64,000 nt of DNA. Source: JAUZRW01 sp964549915 (GTDB lineage Bacteria > Chloroflexota > Anaerolineae > Aggregatilineales > Phototrophicaceae). A program made the position numbers and the translations under genes. The stretch is taken from positions 1 through 64,000 of the forward strand of contig CAZJWX010000016.1 of assembly GCA_964549915.1 (NCBI GenBank), in the 5' to 3' direction. A model generated the notes under the pieces. It was not told where the DNA came from, searched no databases, and saw only the letters and a program-made list of their open reading frames with translations. Positions within the stretch are counted from its first letter, which is position 1. Every line of letters begins with the position of its first letter. Below are positions 1 to 8,622 of the stretch, in pieces.

Positions 1-139
1 TTTGCCATTCTAACATTTTACTTCATGCGGGTTCCTTTTGCTTTGTCCATAAGCTATCGGATTCTCTTTTGTTGGGCGGGTCGCCGGGGTTGTTGCCCTG
101 ATCGCCACGAGCATCCTGTATTATCTGTCAGCGCCCTGG

Positions 140-910
140 ATGCTCCACGTTTTGGGTGTGCACCCCCATTACAAGGGGCGCGAGTTCAACCTGCCTGGGA
201 AAAAGGCACTCGTCATTGGCACCAACCACGAAGACTTGGGCGATACCGGTATGAAGACCGGGGTTGCGCTGTCTGAATTGTCCGTGCCGTACTACCAGTT
301 CCTGGATGCGAACATGCATGTGGACCTCGCCAGCCCATTGGGTGGCAACATTCCGATTGACCCACAGACGATTAACTGGCCCATCCCAACCCCCGACGAC
401 AAACGCTTCCTGAAAGACGAAACGGCGATGCGAAAGCTGAAAAACTCGCTCAACATCGCTGACCTGGACTTCAAGGACTACGACATCGTGTTTATGGCTG
501 GCGGTTGGGGTGCATCATATGACCTGGGCTATTCCGAGGTTCTGGGTGAGAAAACAACCGAGGCATATGCCAACAATGCAGTCGTGGGATCGGTGTGTCA
601 TGGCGCACTCGGTTTGCTCAACGTGAAGGACGAAAACGGCGAGCCGTTGTTAAAGGGACGTAATGCCACCGGCGTGAGCGACAAGCAGATTCGCGAATTG
701 GGTATTACGATCACGCCGATGCACCCCGAAACCGAACTACGCAAAGCGGGTGCAAAGTACAACAACAACACCGCCTATGTTGACTTCCTGGCAGACATCA
801 CGGTGGTTGATGGGCGCGTGGTCACCGGACAAAATCAGAACTCCGGCGCCGAAACCGCGCAGAAAATGATGATGCTTGTGGAGAAGATCGCAGAGGGTGA
901 AACGGTATAA
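140..910 (+). CDS. DJ-1/PfpI family protein (class I glutamine amidotransferase-like)
   Basis: A 256-residue protein of the DJ-1/PfpI/Hsp31 superfamily. The nucleophile-elbow Cys is seen in SVCHGALGLL (Cys153 followed by His154) after the strand-loop VFMAGGWGA. Family members act as glyoxalases, deglycases, chaperones or proteases, and the exact reaction cannot be told from sequence. The frame stays open upstream to position 53 and encodes a hydrophobic stretch (VAGVVALIATSILYYL) that looks like a membrane anchor, but no usable start codon lies in that extension. An ATG at 25 is one frame away, so a single-base frameshift near 65-80 (real or sequencing error) may have cut off an N-terminal anchor. 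The ATG at 140 is the first start in frame. A hairpin follows at 939-976, so it is probably monocistronic. Confidence 0.8.
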   Translation: MLHVLGVHPHYKGREFNLPGKKALVIGTNHEDLGDTGMKTGVALSELSVPYYQFLDANMHVDLASPLGGNIPIDPQTINWPIPTPDDKRFLKDETAMRKLKNSLNIADLDFKDYDIVFMAGGWGASYDLGYSEVLGEKTTEAYANNAVVGSVCHGALGLLNVKDENGEPLLKGRNATGVSDKQIRELGITITPMHPETELRKAGAKYNNNTAYVDFLADITVVDGRVVTGQNQNSGAETAQKMMMLVEKIAEGETV

Positions 911-938
911 TCCGTACTACCCGTATCTCTGATAGACA

Positions 939-976
939 TGCCCCCGATGATTCGGCATACACATGCATCGGGGGCA
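939..976. terminator. Hairpin between the DJ-1 and radical SAM genes
   Basis: Perfect 11-bp inverted repeat (TGCCCCCGATG at 939-949, CATCGGGGGCA at 966-976) with a 16-base loop, 28 bp after the DJ-1 stop. There is no T-tract, so it may be a weak or Rho-assisted terminator or an mRNA-stabilising stem. Confidence 0.5.
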
Positions 977-1004
977 ACTGCAATAAATGACACGAGGCGA
1001 ATTT

Positions 1005-2312
1005 ATGCAAACACAGCCCACACAAGTTCCTGCCTTTCATCTGATGACCAAGCCACGCGGAGCGATCTGCAACCTGGACTGTAAATACTGCTACTTTCTG
1101 AGCAAGGAGCGTCTGTATCCAGGTAGTGATTTTCGTATGAGTGAGACACTGCTGGAAGAATATACCCGACAGTTCATCGACGCGCAGCACGTTCCAGAGG
1201 TAACCTTCGCCTGGCAGGGTGGCGAGCCGACGCTGATGGGATTGGACTTTTACCGCCAGGCCATCGGTTATCAGCAGAAGCACAAAAAGCCTGGAACACG
1301 CATCTACAACACGCTCCAGACGAACGCCGTGACATTGGATGATGCGTGGTGCCAGTTCTTCGCTGAGCATGACTTTCTGATCGGAGTGAGTTTAGATGGC
1401 CCGCAACCCCTGCACGATGCCTATCGGGTTGACAAGGGTGGTGCGCCGACATTCGACCGCGTCATGAACGGGATTCGGCTGCTACAGAAACATGGCGTTG
1501 AGTTCAATATCCTCACGACAGTCCATGCAGCCAATGCCGACTTTCCTCTGGATATTTACCGCTTTTTGCGTGACGAGGTCGGCACGAACTTCATGCAGTT
1601 CATTCCGATTGTCGAACGCGACAATGACACAGGCTATCAAGAAGGCTCAGACGTGACCGAGCGTTCTGTCGGCGCGGAGCAGTACGGGCGATTCCTGATG
1701 GCAATTTTTGACGAGTGGGTGCGACACGATGTTGGGCGCGTTTTCGTGCAAATATTTGATGTCGCGCTGGCAGCGTGGACGGGTAACAATCCCGGACTAT
1801 GCATCTTTGAGGAAACCTGCGGCACCGCCCTCGAAATGGAGCATAACGGCGATGTGTACTCGTGCGATCATTATGTGGAACCCGCCTATAAGCTCGGCAA
1901 CATCACCGAAATACCACTGAGCGAGATTGTCGTTATGGACAAACAGCGAGACTTTGGGCAAGCCAAAAGGGATACCCTGCCAGACTACTGTGTGCAATGT
2001 GATGTGCGGTTCGTGTGCAACGGAGGCTGTCCCAAAAACCGCATCATTGACACACCCTCTGGCGACCCGGGTCTCAATTACCTATGTGCAGGGTACAAAG
2101 CATTTTTCACACATATCGACGCGCCAATGCGCTTTATGGCAAGTGAACTAGCGCACCGTCGTTCCCCGGCAAATGTCATGTTGTATATGCAGCAGTCGGA
2201 TGTGGCGCTCGAAAAGGCATTTACCCAAGCTGGTCGAAATGATCCCTGCCCATGTGGTAGTGGGATCAAGTTCAAGAAATGTCACGGAAAACAGCGTCAG
2301 CAAAACGCATGA
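1005..2312 (+). CDS. Anaerobic sulfatase maturase-like radical SAM/SPASM protein with C-terminal SEC-C motif
   Basis: A radical SAM enzyme with the cluster motif CNLDCKYC (Cys22, Cys26, Cys29), an anSME-type core (WQGGEPTLMG, LQTNA, GVSLDGP) and a SPASM region with CDHYVEP and a later CVQC...CNGGCPKNR set for auxiliary 4Fe-4S clusters. Family enzymes oxidise a Cys or Ser of sulfatases to formylglycine without oxygen. The last about 25 residues (NDPCPCGSGIKFKKC) form a zinc-binding SEC-C motif, an unusual tail for this family. An ATG also occurs at 987, but 1005 has a purine-rich GAGGCGA at a normal distance. No sulfatase gene lies in the window, so the substrate must be encoded elsewhere. Homology to anSME is strong, and the function is inferred. 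Confidence 0.85.
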   Translation: MQTQPTQVPAFHLMTKPRGAICNLDCKYCYFLSKERLYPGSDFRMSETLLEEYTRQFIDAQHVPEVTFAWQGGEPTLMGLDFYRQAIGYQQKHKKPGTRIYNTLQTNAVTLDDAWCQFFAEHDFLIGVSLDGPQPLHDAYRVDKGGAPTFDRVMNGIRLLQKHGVEFNILTTVHAANADFPLDIYRFLRDEVGTNFMQFIPIVERDNDTGYQEGSDVTERSVGAEQYGRFLMAIFDEWVRHDVGRVFVQIFDVALAAWTGNNPGLCIFEETCGTALEMEHNGDVYSCDHYVEPAYKLGNITEIPLSEIVVMDKQRDFGQAKRDTLPDYCVQCDVRFVCNGGCPKNRIIDTPSGDPGLNYLCAGYKAFFTHIDAPMRFMASELAHRRSPANVMLYMQQSDVALEKAFTQAGRNDPCPCGSGIKFKKCHGKQRQQNA

Positions 2313-2478
2313 CTGAAACATTATTTTAATCCGGTGGCTCCGGTGAGGTCTACCACGCTCCCCAGTTGAGTATGGGTCGCGAAGCAGGCAATTCGCTCGA
2401 TACGGATAGCGTCATGCAGGAACCAACTGGACAGAAGTGATGCGTTCTTTAGCAGTGAGTTATCAAAGGAGCCAGCAT

Positions 2479-5400
2479 ATGAAGCAAATCGCAGGACGCT
2501 ATAACATCATCAGCAAACTTGGTCAGGGCGGCATGGGCGCGGTCTGGCGCGTCTATGACCGGCTTGAGCAAACAGAAGTCGCGCTGAAGCAGGTGCTGGT
2601 TTCAGCGGGCCAGCTTGATTTCGCCTCCAAAGCGGAAACAGACGATACCAATAAACTGCGCCTAGGCCTGGCGCAAGAGTTCAGTATTCTGGCAACGCTG
2701 CGCCATCCCCACATCCTCAGCGTGCTGGACTATGGCTTCGATAATGACGGGCATCCGTTCTATACGATGACTTTGCTCGAAGGCGGTCAGGATGTCAAAA
2801 CCTATGCCGCAAGCATCTCCACTGAAGCCCGTATTAACCTTTGGGGGCAGATGCTGCAAGCCCTACACTACCTACATCGGCGTGGCATATTGCACCGCGA
2901 CCTGAAACCCGACAATGTTTTTGTGACGCCTGATGAACAGATCAAGGTGATGGACTTCGGGTTGGCGAAGTTAGAGAACTGGCAATCGGCCCAGTCCGAC
3001 ACGATTACCGGAACGATTGCGTATATGGCACCGGAACAGTTTCAGGGCAAAAGTGCCTCGGTCGCCTCCGACCTATTTGCCGTTGGCGTGATGGTTTACG
3101 AGATCATGGCCGGACAGCATCCCTTTGAGGCCGACTCTATTGGTGAACGCATTCTCAAGATCATGACGCGCCGCCCGGATTTTTCGCCGCTGCCCGACGA
3201 GTTCGTCCCCTGGCTGGAAAAGGTGCTCGACAAAGACCCCGCCGAACGTTTCGCCAGCGCCTATGATGCGATGATCGCATTCTATGAGGCTGTGGGCGTG
3301 GAACGCCCAGCAGAAGATCAGACCATCCGTGAAAGCTTCTTGCAGGCGAGCCAGTTCGTCGGGCGCGATGCTGAACTGACACAGTTAGCAGGCGCGCTTG
3401 AAACCCTCGATACGCAAAATGCCTTCTTCCTGATCGGTGGCGAAAGCGGCGTCGGCAAATCGCGCTTGCTAGATGAATTGCGGGTGCGTGCGCTGGTTGC
3501 TGGGTCGCGTGTGCTGCGTGGACAAGGTGTTGACGGCGGTGGGCTGCCCTTCCAGTTGTGGCGCAATATCACCCGGCATTTGCTGCTCATGGTCGAAGTC
3601 ACCGACTTGCAAGCGAGCATCCTGAAAGATATTGTGCCGGATATAGATACGCTACTGGGCAAAGAAGTTGCTACCGCACCCCAACTAACAGGCAAAGCCT
3701 ATCAACAACGCATCATGCTGACGATTGTTGACCTATTCCGCGAGTTGCCAAGACCCGTTGTCCTGTTATTAGAGGATTTGCAGTGGGCGGGTGAGAGTCT
3801 CGCCGTCCTCCAGCAAATGCTGAAAGTCCCTGAGCAATTGCCAAACTTGATGGTGGTGGCAACCTACCGCGATGACGAAGCTCCTGAATTACCCGAAAAA
3901 CTCGCCAGCATGACGCACATCAAGTTAGAACGCCTGACACCTGATGCGGTCAGCGAACTGAGTAGCGCCATGTTAGGTGATGTTGGTGCAAATGAAGACA
4001 TTGTTCAGCTATTACATAGCCAGAGTGAAGGTAATTTATTCTTCCTGGTGGAAACCGTGCGTGCATTAGCCGAAGCCAGCGGTGAGCTAGAACGCATCGG
4101 TCAGGGTGAATTGCCCGAGGGCGTATTCACCGGCGGAATGCAATCCATCACACGCCGTCGCCTGAGCAAAGTTGATGAGCAGTACAGAGACATACAAACC
4201 CTAGCCGCTATCATCGGGCGTGAGATTGACACAGAATTATTGGCACACGCTTATGACGATGAAACGTTACAAGCGTGGCTGAGTAACGCCTCTGAGTACG
4301 GTGTTGTCAGTATTCAAGACAACACATGGCGCTTTGCCCACGATAAATTGCGCGAAACATTGATTGCTGATATTCCCGACGATAAGCAACCTGCCTTGCA
4401 CCGCATCGCCGCTGAAACGATTGAAGCCGTCTATCCAGATAACGCAGGATACAATGAGGCGTTGTTGTCGCACTGGCAACATGCTGGCGATTTGGACAAG
4501 ACCTATCATTACATGCTTCCCGTTACTGAAAATATGATTGAGATTAGAGGTGCATATGCTACGGCAGAGACCCTGCTTCAACGCTTATTAGACCAATTAG
4601 CACTTGATGATTTTCGTCGTATTGCCCTTCTGAGCCGTCTTGCAAAGAGTGTTACACGACAGGGCAATTATGACTTAGGAAAAACCTATGCCACCCAAAC
4701 GCAGCAATCTGCCACTACACATGATGATTTGCATGGGCAAGCAACTAGCCTCAATAATCTCGGGCTGATTGCTTTTTATCAGAGTGATTATGAGCAAGCG
4801 AAGGATTTATACCAGCAAAGCCTCGCAATTTGGCAAGAGTTGGATGATCAACTCGGCATCTCAAAGAGTTTCAATAATTTGGCCATTGTTGCGTCTTCTC
4901 AAAGTAATTATGAACAAGCAGAAGAGTTATTCCAGCAAAGTCTTACCATCAAAAAACATTTAGGAGATCAATTCGGCATCTCAAACACATTGGGTAATCT
5001 TGGGCTGATAGCGTATTCTCAGAGCAATTATGAACTAGCATGGGATTTGAACCAGCAAAGTCTCGCCATGAAACAGAAATTGGGGGATTTACTCGGGATC
5101 TCATACACTCTCGGAAACCTGGGGGCTATTGCTCTTGACCAAAGAGATTATGAACAGGCGGAGGACTTATATCAGCAAAGCCTCGCTATGCGGCAAGAAT
5201 TAGGCCACCAAATCGGCATTTCACTCAATACCTCCAACCTCGGTGTGGTTGCGTATTATCGGAGAGACTATGAACGAGCAAGGAAATTGCATCAGCAAAG
5301 CCTTGCTATTGATGAGCAATTAGGCTATCGACTCGGTGTAGCTTATAATTCTATAGGTTTAGGAAGGGTAGCATTTAAGCAGGAGCAAGCAGAGGCACTC

Positions 5401-5736
5401 CATTGGTTCAGTCAGGCGCTTAGTACCGCGCATAGCATTGGTGCAACCCCACAAATGCTGTTGGCAATTGTTGGTTTTGTAGGTTGGCTCACGCAACATG
5501 GACAGGCTGAACGTGCGGCAACATTGGTGGGGCTGGTGCAACAGCATCCTGCACAAAACATTGAAGTCCGGAAGGCATTGGATGAGGTCATGCCCTCACT
5601 GAAAGCCGCGCTATCCCCCGACGACCTAGCCGCCGCACTCGAACGCGGCAAATCACTCGATCTGGATACCGTCGTGGCGGAGTTACTGGCCGAGTTCGCG
5701 CCGTCCGATGAAGGTAATACAGAGAATAACGCATGA
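2479..5736 (+). CDS. Ser/Thr protein kinase - AAA ATPase - TPR signalling protein
   Basis: A 1,085-residue multidomain protein. Residues about 8-265 are a Hanks-type kinase with the glycine loop GQGGMG, the lysine in ALKQVL, catalytic HRDLKPDN (about 139), DFGLA (about 158) and APEQF. Residues about 300-560 are an AAA/STAND ATPase with Walker A GGESGVGKS (about 320) and Walker B VVLLLEDLQW. Residues about 755-985 hold five 40-residue TPR repeats (NNLG..., YEQA...L.QQSLA) plus a degenerate sixth. This resembles large soluble kinase-ATPase regulators that integrate ligand binding and protein contacts. The start at 2479 has AAAGGAG 8 bp upstream; an in-frame ATG at 2437 has no comparable ribosome site. 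It converges tail-to-tail, with only 5 bp between stops, on the dCache-channel gene. The phosphorylation target is unknown. Confidence 0.9.
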   Translation: MKQIAGRYNIISKLGQGGMGAVWRVYDRLEQTEVALKQVLVSAGQLDFASKAETDDTNKLRLGLAQEFSILATLRHPHILSVLDYGFDNDGHPFYTMTLLEGGQDVKTYAASISTEARINLWGQMLQALHYLHRRGILHRDLKPDNVFVTPDEQIKVMDFGLAKLENWQSAQSDTITGTIAYMAPEQFQGKSASVASDLFAVGVMVYEIMAGQHPFEADSIGERILKIMTRRPDFSPLPDEFVPWLEKVLDKDPAERFASAYDAMIAFYEAVGVERPAEDQTIRESFLQASQFVGRDAELTQLAGALETLDTQNAFFLIGGESGVGKSRLLDELRVRALVAGSRVLRGQGVDGGGLPFQLWRNITRHLLLMVEVTDLQASILKDIVPDIDTLLGKEVATAPQLTGKAYQQRIMLTIVDLFRELPRPVVLLLEDLQWAGESLAVLQQMLKVPEQLPNLMVVATYRDDEAPELPEKLASMTHIKLERLTPDAVSELSSAMLGDVGANEDIVQLLHSQSEGNLFFLVETVRALAEASGELERIGQGELPEGVFTGGMQSITRRRLSKVDEQYRDIQTLAAIIGREIDTELLAHAYDDETLQAWLSNASEYGVVSIQDNTWRFAHDKLRETLIADIPDDKQPALHRIAAETIEAVYPDNAGYNEALLSHWQHAGDLDKTYHYMLPVTENMIEIRGAYATAETLLQRLLDQLALDDFRRIALLSRLAKSVTRQGNYDLGKTYATQTQQSATTHDDLHGQATSLNNLGLIAFYQSDYEQAKDLYQQSLAIWQELDDQLGISKSFNNLAIVASSQSNYEQAEELFQQSLTIKKHLGDQFGISNTLGNLGLIAYSQSNYELAWDLNQQSLAMKQKLGDLLGISYTLGNLGAIALDQRDYEQAEDLYQQSLAMRQELGHQIGISLNTSNLGVVAYYRRDYERARKLHQQSLAIDEQLGYRLGVAYNSIGLGRVAFKQEQAEALHWFSQALSTAHSIGATPQMLLAIVGFVGWLTQHGQAERAATLVGLVQQHPAQNIEVRKALDEVMPSLKAALSPDDLAAALERGKSLDLDTVVAELLAEFAPSDEGNTENNA

Positions 5737-5741
5737 CGCGT

Positions 5742-7862
5742 TCAATACACAAAGATCATCAACGTAACAACCAGCATCACACCGGCAAATACAGGCCAAT
5801 AGAGGGCTTTGGGTATGAGGTTATTGCGATACCGGACAATCGCCCAATTTGGGAAACGAGCGACAATGAAAATATTTGCCGCCACCGCGATAATGGCAAT
5901 ATACAACAGGATGTAGATGTATTCCATGTATGTGATGTTTACTGCGGCGATTTGGTCACGCAGGGCGGTATGGATCACTGCAATGACGAAGAACAATGCC
6001 GCAGCATAGTTCAGCGCAGCAACGATTTCGTCGTTGTCTCCCTCTCGACGACCACTCACCAGATAGCCAAAGGTCATGATCGCAGCAATCATCCCCGGTA
6101 GTAGATAGGCGATAAACGGGCCGAGATAGAAACGTTGCGCCTGTATCCTAAAGCGTAATTCATAACTGTCTAAAACACGCTCTCGCTCCGGTAAGCCAAA
6201 GTTGGTTTCTGTGCGCTGTTCACCGTAGCTAAAGCGGCTGCTTACCAATCGCCAGTTGTTGATGTTGGCAAGAGAATCCACGCCGGGAAGTCGTTGTGGA
6301 TTCATAACCAGGTAGGCATCTAAATCAGGCGTGAGGACAATATTCGCATTCAAGTCCATTGGTGTGATGCGTATCTCGATGTTGCGATGGTCAAAGGGAA
6401 AGCGCACGGTGTCATAGATTTGGCGCAAAGTCACACCGATATACCAGATGATGATTTCATCGCCATCAACGATCTCCCGCTGCACCTCTTCGATGGTTGC
6501 TTCTTCGCCGATCTGCTGTGGCAGGGCAAAACCACGCACCACCTGACTGTCTTCGGCGTATCGCTGCCAGATATAGCCATTCACTGTGACCGAGGTCGGG
6601 TCAGGAAATTGCAGTGATTGCACCTGTATTCCAGTGGGAATTGTTTCCGGTCCAGTAACCGTGTCATTGGGACTGTCGATGCCTTCGATGAAACTGTTCA
6701 GTTGTGATTGATTCGTGATACTCACACCGTCCTGGGTTTTTAGACGATTGGTCAGCCCCCATGCGAGTACGATCAGTAACACACATAGAATTGAAAACGT
6801 TGCAGAAACGGCCCAGAAATTGGTTATTTGAAAACGATCAAGATGAAACACAAGCGTCAATACCAGAAAGAGCGTACCCGCAATTAATATGGCCAGCGAC
6901 ATCTGGTCGCGCACCGTTTGAAGCTCCGATGGTTGGAACCGGGAACGGTTCAGCACGACACCCATTGTCCAACCCGTTGATTCAATCGGCTCGAAAAAAT
7001 ACCAGGTAGGTTCACCACTAACAGGATCATCGATTTCTATAACATCATGATTACCATTGAGTGCATTACGCGCAATCGCCAACAGATCTTCATCATCAAC
7101 GATGTCAAAAACGGTGTTATTAGCGACCAGTTCTGGCACCGGATGCGCCAAAAAAGTACCCCTATCCGTCATGACAAATCCGTAGTCAGTCACACCCAAT
7201 TCGAGAGTTTGCATCAATGTCTGTACGTCATCAATCGTATAGTCGATGCTGACAATACCGGCGGGTTCAGCATCTTCACCACCGCCCACTGGATAGAACG
7301 GTGTGCCGTACTCTACCAGGATCTTCTGTGCGCCGGTTGCGAAGAAGGGTTCATGCCACTGTGCCCCTTCGTCGATGGTATCCACATACCACGCAGTGCT
7401 GGTGTCCCCCTCTTCGGTGGCACGTCGGGTGTAGTCGTAAGTCGCACCCTCAAGTGTTTCGAGTGACCCATCTTCTTGTTTGAACACATACGTCTGAAAC
7501 AGGTACAAGTCAGGGTCGTAGGCAAACGGCTCAAACGTCACCGCTAGACCATCCACATCGGGACGGGTAGTGAGCACATCTCTCAAGCGCGTTTCGATGT
7601 CGTCATATACCAGTGTCCCGTCTGATAGATCCTCAGCAATGCTTTCGGTTATCGACATCAAGTCACCGAACGCTGTATTGATTTCGTCTGTCGCAGTACG
7701 TGCCTGACTCTGTGCAGTCTCCAGCCCTGCGGACTCTAACTGCCGGCGTTCAGTGAAGTAACTATATGTGAGATAGACGGCGACCAGCACGGAGACAAGC
7801 GTGGAGACAAAAAGCAACACAACAGCAGTTCGGCGCATAAGCCTCTGATCCATCACATTCAT
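5742..7862 (-). CDS. dCache sensor fused to a pentameric ligand-gated ion channel-like module
   Basis: A 706-residue membrane protein. TM1 is at 10-32. Residues 35-315 form a double-Cache extracytoplasmic sensor (WHEPFFATG, YGTPFYPV, GIVSIDYTI, GYFVMT-like strands). TM2 (320-340) and TM3 (349-371) form a hairpin. A second extracytoplasmic beta-rich region (about 380-575) carries FPFDHRNIEIRI at 488-499, resembling the FPFD motif of Cys-loop receptors. It is followed by four helices spaced as M1-M4: 578-602 with a proline, 612-634 preceded by Glu612, 644-668 with ITYMEY, and 687-706. Predicted topology places both the Cache and the channel-type ligand domain outside. No cytoplasmic HAMP, kinase or methyl-accepting domain follows the Cache. 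The channel assignment rests on motif and topology only; an alternative is an unknown 4-TM sensor. Ligand and ion selectivity are unknown. Confidence 0.7.
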   Translation of the reverse strand: MNVMDQRLMRRTAVVLLFVSTLVSVLVAVYLTYSYFTERRQLESAGLETAQSQARTATDEINTAFGDLMSITESIAEDLSDGTLVYDDIETRLRDVLTTRPDVDGLAVTFEPFAYDPDLYLFQTYVFKQEDGSLETLEGATYDYTRRATEEGDTSTAWYVDTIDEGAQWHEPFFATGAQKILVEYGTPFYPVGGGEDAEPAGIVSIDYTIDDVQTLMQTLELGVTDYGFVMTDRGTFLAHPVPELVANNTVFDIVDDEDLLAIARNALNGNHDVIEIDDPVSGEPTWYFFEPIESTGWTMGVVLNRSRFQPSELQTVRDQMSLAILIAGTLFLVLTLVFHLDRFQITNFWAVSATFSILCVLLIVLAWGLTNRLKTQDGVSITNQSQLNSFIEGIDSPNDTVTGPETIPTGIQVQSLQFPDPTSVTVNGYIWQRYAEDSQVVRGFALPQQIGEEATIEEVQREIVDGDEIIIWYIGVTLRQIYDTVRFPFDHRNIEIRITPMDLNANIVLTPDLDAYLVMNPQRLPGVDSLANINNWRLVSSRFSYGEQRTETNFGLPERERVLDSYELRFRIQAQRFYLGPFIAYLLPGMIAAIMTFGYLVSGRREGDNDEIVAALNYAAALFFVIAVIHTALRDQIAAVNITYMEYIYILLYIAIIAVAANIFIVARFPNWAIVRYRNNLIPKALYWPVFAGVMLVVTLMIFVY

Positions 7863-8111
7863 TGATGCTAATTTAGGATGCTTTCAGCATGATGAGAATA
7901 ACACTCCTTTCATTTTATCTAACTCCCCAAACGTATACAATTCATGCTATGCGCAGAACTGGAACGTCAGAAGGCAGAGTCGATTGCCCGCTGTCGTCAT
8001 ACGTAATGCCGAAGAAGGCCTGCGACTTGTCGTTGGTGATGTTACATGTAATCACTGCTCACATACCGAGAATGCCGTCCTAGGGCGATAGTGAGCGTGT
8101 CGCCCGGTTGA

Positions 8112-8436
8112 ATGGTGGGTGGTATCCGACGGCAAACATACACAACGGAACGTCAGCAAATGGCGCTCGAACTAACGATGTGTGTTGAAACGATAGATCG
8201 CATTGCTGGCTTGTGGGATCATTCCAGCGATGAAGATAGAAGGGGTTTGGTTCACAATCTCTTTGAATATGTTGTGTACAACCTAGACCAACGCCGCATT
8301 GTCGATTTCCGGCTTAAACCCTGGGCAGAACGCTTCATGGTATTGCGTGCCAAGTTGTACAAGGATAAACAGGGGATTGCAGGGGATGAAGTGTTTACGG
8401 ATGAAGATGAGAATGAAGATCAAGGCAGTGTTGTAA
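8112..8436 (+). pseudogene. Remnant of a large serine recombinase (C-terminal fragment)
   Basis: The reading frame encodes a segment very like the C-terminal end of large serine recombinases (LFEYVVYNLDQRRIVDFRLK, then PWAERFMVLRAKLY). A TGA sits directly before the ATG at 8112, and the catalytic resolvase domain and DNA-binding region are absent. In the same frame, 7956-8003 reads ELERQKAESIARCR, which could be a further scrap of the coiled-coil region (weak). The fragment runs without its own stop into the adjacent tRNA gene. It is read as the decayed end of an integrative element rather than a functional gene. Confidence 0.65.
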
Positions 8437-8441
8437 GCTAC

Positions 8442-8513
8442 GCTCCATACGGGGTTCGAACCCGTGTTTCCGCCTTGAGAGGGCGGCGTCCTAGGCCACT
8501 AGACGAATGGAGC
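8442..8513 (-). tRNA. tRNA-Glu (anticodon CUC)
   Basis: On the minus strand, 72 bases fold as a cloverleaf: acceptor GCTCCAT pairing with ATGGAGC, D-arm GTCTAGTGGCCTAGGAC, anticodon stem CCGCC/GGCGG with loop CTCTCAA, and T-arm ACGGG TTCGAAC CCCGT. The anticodon CUC reads GAG. The CCA end is not encoded. Its 3' end faces the recombinase remnant at 8112-8436. Confidence 0.95.
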
Positions 8514-8565
8514 TTATGCGATTGAGTGTAGGCTAGGAACCGAGCGAAGTCAAGACATCACTGCC

Positions 8566-8600
8566 AGAAAAAGGCGTGTTCAGCGGTGAACACGCCTTTT
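8566..8600 (-). terminator. Rho-independent terminator of the CUT2 transporter operon
   Basis: Perfect 14-bp stem (8569-8582 with 8587-8600) around a GCGG loop. On the minus strand it runs into TTTTT, placed 22 bp after the stop of the last permease gene. A-rich and T-rich flanks on both sides mean it could also stop plus-strand transcription. Confidence 0.85.
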
Positions 8601-8622
8601 CACATGTGTACAAACCCTTGTA

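Noticed and set aside
8112..8525. Functional small gene running through the tRNA
   Set aside because: The frame starts directly after a stop codon, matches only the C-terminus of a recombinase, and its last part is the complement of tRNA-Glu.
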